From Paraburkholderia acidicola (lineage in GTDB: Bacteria; Pseudomonadota; Gammaproteobacteria; Burkholderiales; Burkholderiaceae), in NCBI RefSeq assembly GCF_002362315.1, contig NZ_MTZV01000002.1, positions 248,001-312,000 on the forward strand: DNA of 64,000 bases, read 5' to 3'. The notes under the pieces were generated by a model that saw only the letters and a program-made list of their open reading frames with translations, searched no databases and was not told the DNA's origin. How positions within the stretch are numbered: the first letter of the stretch is position 1; each line of letters begins with the position of its first letter. Both the position numbers and the translations under genes were made by a program. Below, piece by piece: positions 62,084 through 64,000 of the stretch.

Positions 62084-63664
62084 ATGAACAAGAAACTGAT
62101 CTGCGCGACGCTTACCGCGATCGCAGCAGCAATCGGGCTGTACGCCTGTGGCGGCAACGACATCAGCGGCAAGCCCGACATCACCGCGGTGAAGACCGTC
62201 GTCGTCATCTATGCGGAGAACCGCAGCTTCGACAACCTGTACGGCAACTTCCCTGGCGCCAACGGCTTGCAAAACGTGAGCGCGACAAGCGCGCAGCAGC
62301 TCGACCGCGACGGCTCGGTGCTCGCCACGCTGCCGCAGATCTGGAACGGTCTCACCCAGACCGGCGTCACGCCCGTGATCACCCAGGCCATGACGGCCAA
62401 TCTGCCGAACGCCGCCTTCGCCATCGACGATCCGAACGGCTTCAACGCACCGGCCAGTGCGACGACACGCGACCTGTATCACCGGTTCTACGAGAACCAG
62501 ATGCAGATCGACGGCGGCAAGAACGACAAGTTCGCCGCGTGGGCTGACTCGGGTGGCCTCGTGATGGGTCACTACACGATGAACGCGGACAAGCTGCCGC
62601 TGTGGAAGATCGCGCAGCAATACACGCTCGCCGACAACTTCTTCATGGGTTCATTCGGCGGCTCGTTCCTGAACCACCAGTGGCTCGTCTGCGCGTGCAC
62701 GCCGACCTATCCGAATGCGGACAAGAGCCCCGCCGCCGGATCGATTTCGTCGGTGAATACGGATGGTGTGTCGCTGAAGCTCGCGACGAATTCGCCGGCG
62801 TCGGCGTTGAGCGGCCCGCCGAAGTACGTCAACTCGGGCAACCTGACGCCCGATTTCTACGCGATCAACACGATGCAGCCGCCGTATCAACCGAGCGGCA
62901 ATAAAGCCGCTTCGGGCGGCGACGCGAACCTCGCGGACCCGGGCGCTGCGACGACCTTGCCGCCGCAGACCCAGCAGAACATCGGTGACCTGTTGAATAC
63001 GGCCGGTGTGTCGTGGGCATGGTACGGCGGTGCATGGGGCGCAGCGCAGCAAGCCGCGCAAACCGGTACGTCGGGCGTGATCTATGGTGCGAATCTGTCG
63101 GCGCCGAACTTCCAGCCGCATCACCAGCCGTTCAACTACTTCGCCAATCTCGCGCCGGGTTCGGCGAATCGCGCGAAGCATCTGCTCGATGGCGGACTGG
63201 CCGGTTCGGAGTTCATCAAAGCCATCGATGCGGGCACGTTGCCGCAAGTGTCTTTCTACAAACCGCAGGGCAACCTGAACGAACACGCGGGTTACACCGA
63301 CGTGACGTCAGGTGACCAGCATATCGCCGACCTGGTCGCGCATCTGCAGAAGAGCCCGCAGTGGAACAACATGGTCGTCGTCATCACGTATGACGAGAAC
63401 GGCGGCTTCTGGGATCACGTCGCGCCGCCGAAGGGCGACCGCTGGGGTCCGGGTACGCGCATTCCGGCGCTGATCGTTTCGCCGCTCGCGAAGAAGGGCT
63501 ACATCGATCACACGCAGTACGACACGACGTCCATCGTGCGCTTCATCACGCATCGCTTCGCGCTGCCGGCATTGCCGGGACTCACCGCACGCGACAATGC
63601 GCTGGTCGCGAACGGCGGCAAGGCGATGGGCGATCTGACGAACGCGCTGGATATCGCACATTAA
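62084..63664 (+). CDS. AcpA/phospholipase C-type phosphoesterase, exported
   Basis: 526 residues from ATG 62084 (MNKKLICATLTAIAAAIGLY). The signal ends in LYACGG, a lipobox-like Cys21. The phosphoesterase family (PF04185) pattern is present: VVVIYAENRSFDNLYGNFPG (metal site), GHYTMNADKLPLW, NFFMGSFGGSFLNHQWL and MVVVITYDENGGFWDHVAPP. Members include acid phosphatase AcpA and phospholipases C. It acts outside the cytoplasm on phosphate esters or phospholipids. Divergent from the di-haem gene; followed by a terminator. Confidence 0.9.
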   Translation: MNKKLICATLTAIAAAIGLYACGGNDISGKPDITAVKTVVVIYAENRSFDNLYGNFPGANGLQNVSATSAQQLDRDGSVLATLPQIWNGLTQTGVTPVITQAMTANLPNAAFAIDDPNGFNAPASATTRDLYHRFYENQMQIDGGKNDKFAAWADSGGLVMGHYTMNADKLPLWKIAQQYTLADNFFMGSFGGSFLNHQWLVCACTPTYPNADKSPAAGSISSVNTDGVSLKLATNSPASALSGPPKYVNSGNLTPDFYAINTMQPPYQPSGNKAASGGDANLADPGAATTLPPQTQQNIGDLLNTAGVSWAWYGGAWGAAQQAAQTGTSGVIYGANLSAPNFQPHHQPFNYFANLAPGSANRAKHLLDGGLAGSEFIKAIDAGTLPQVSFYKPQGNLNEHAGYTDVTSGDQHIADLVAHLQKSPQWNNMVVVITYDENGGFWDHVAPPKGDRWGPGTRIPALIVSPLAKKGYIDHTQYDTTSIVRFITHRFALPALPGLTARDNALVANGGKAMGDLTNALDIAH

Positions 63665-63743
63665 TACGGCGCGTTGATGCATTGCTTTGATGCATTGCGT
63701 TGACACACGATAAGCAGCAGTCCGCTCAAGGCGGGACTTTCGC

Positions 63744-63768
63744 AAGGCAGCTTCGGCTGCCTTTTTTT
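63744..63768. terminator. Rho-independent terminator after the phosphoesterase gene
   Basis: AAGGCAGC-TTCG-GCTGCCTT followed by further T. The UUCG tetraloop makes it very stable. It sits between the phosphoesterase and the converging gene at the window end. Confidence 0.9.
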
Positions 63769-63783
63769 ATGTCAGCGTGTCGG

Positions 63784-64000
63784 TCACTTTCCTGTAGCCA
63801 ACCGCGGACCGATCGTCCGGCCTGACCCAAAGTCCGCAATCACTTTCGGCACCACGCTGGCCGACGGCTGGATTCCGCGCGTCTGCACGTCCTCAAGGAA
63901 CAGGACGCGTGCGCGCCAGTATTCGAGCTGAATGTTGGCATCGATCACGCGCTGCTCCGCGGTGAACAGCTGCATGCGCGCATTGACCAGCATCGACGTT
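63784..64000 (-). CDS. C-terminal part of an unidentified protein, cut by window end
   Basis: The frame runs through the window end: TSMLVNARMQLFTAEQRVID, then IQLEYWRARVLFLEDVQTRG, ending ADFGSGRTIGPRLATGK. The helical heptad-rich part could be the C-terminal end of an outer-membrane efflux (TolC-type) protein, but the signature is not clear. An in-frame ATG at 63993 exists but is probably internal, as no ribosome-binding site precedes it within the sequence shown. Confidence 0.45.
   Translation of the reverse strand, partial: TSMLVNARMQLFTAEQRVIDANIQLEYWRARVLFLEDVQTRGIQPSASVVPKVIADFGSGRTIGPRLATGK

Overview
The window reads as a chromosomal segment of a Burkholderia/Paraburkholderia-type beta-proteobacterium. 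Its core genes (alaS, glnS, a Gram-negative general porin, a myo-inositol catabolic cluster, an HAAT ABC transporter, LacI and LysR regulators) are GC-rich with the codon use of that group. All assignments come from reading the sequence; no database search was run.

Positions 1 to about 17,400 are an integrated element (prophage, possibly cryptic or a satellite) with visibly lower GC than the rest. A tyrosine integrase lies at its right edge beside the 3' end of a tRNA-Leu gene. The left end is outside the window. Phage genes lie on the minus strand: ribbon-helix-helix protein, tape measure, a broken host-specificity protein J, major capsid, prohead protease, small unknown genes, a possible small terminase subunit and a PrtN-like activator. 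No large terminase or portal gene is visible, and the order tape measure, J, capsid, protease is the reverse of the usual one. Accessory cargo sits among these genes: a CHAP-type amidase with an exported partner, placed between two remnants of an endolysin 3' end; a DUF2778 (Tlde1-like) enzyme with an overlapping small membrane protein; and an AT-rich pair made of a DUF4062 protein and a multi-pass membrane protein. These look like toxin/immunity and phage-defence morons.

The tRNA at the junction (17404-17773, minus strand) is a tRNA-Leu(UAA) interrupted after the wobble U by a 285-nt group I intron. The intron has recognisable P, Q, R and S core elements, and its P7 shows a compensatory change relative to the cyanobacterial tRNA-Leu intron as I remember it. 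The element is integrated at the 3' exon of this tRNA. This is the most striking feature of the window.

Positions 17.9-27.6 kb hold a LacI-regulated ABC importer with a GpdQ-like phosphodiesterase (17,920-23,843), an MFS transporter, two tandem family-9 glycosyltransferases and a TusA-like protein. Positions 27.6-40 kb are a myo-inositol locus: two Gfo/Idh/MocA dehydrogenases and an RpiR repressor on the minus strand, divergent from a CUT2-type ABC importer and iolC(-DUF2090), iolD, iolE and iolB. A GGAA-N6-TTCC dyad lies in the divergent promoter region.

Positions 40-64 kb carry a lipoprotein with an internal duplication; livHMGF without a binding protein, next to a thioesterase, an iron alcohol dehydrogenase and a NUDIX hydrolase; a LysR/MFS divergent pair in which the MFS gene holds an 11-copy 9-bp minisatellite; a porin; alaS; a CaiB-type CoA transferase; a small glycine-zipper lipoprotein; glnS; a second NUDIX hydrolase; a MauG-like di-haem protein divergent from an AcpA-type phosphoesterase; and a gene cut by the window end.
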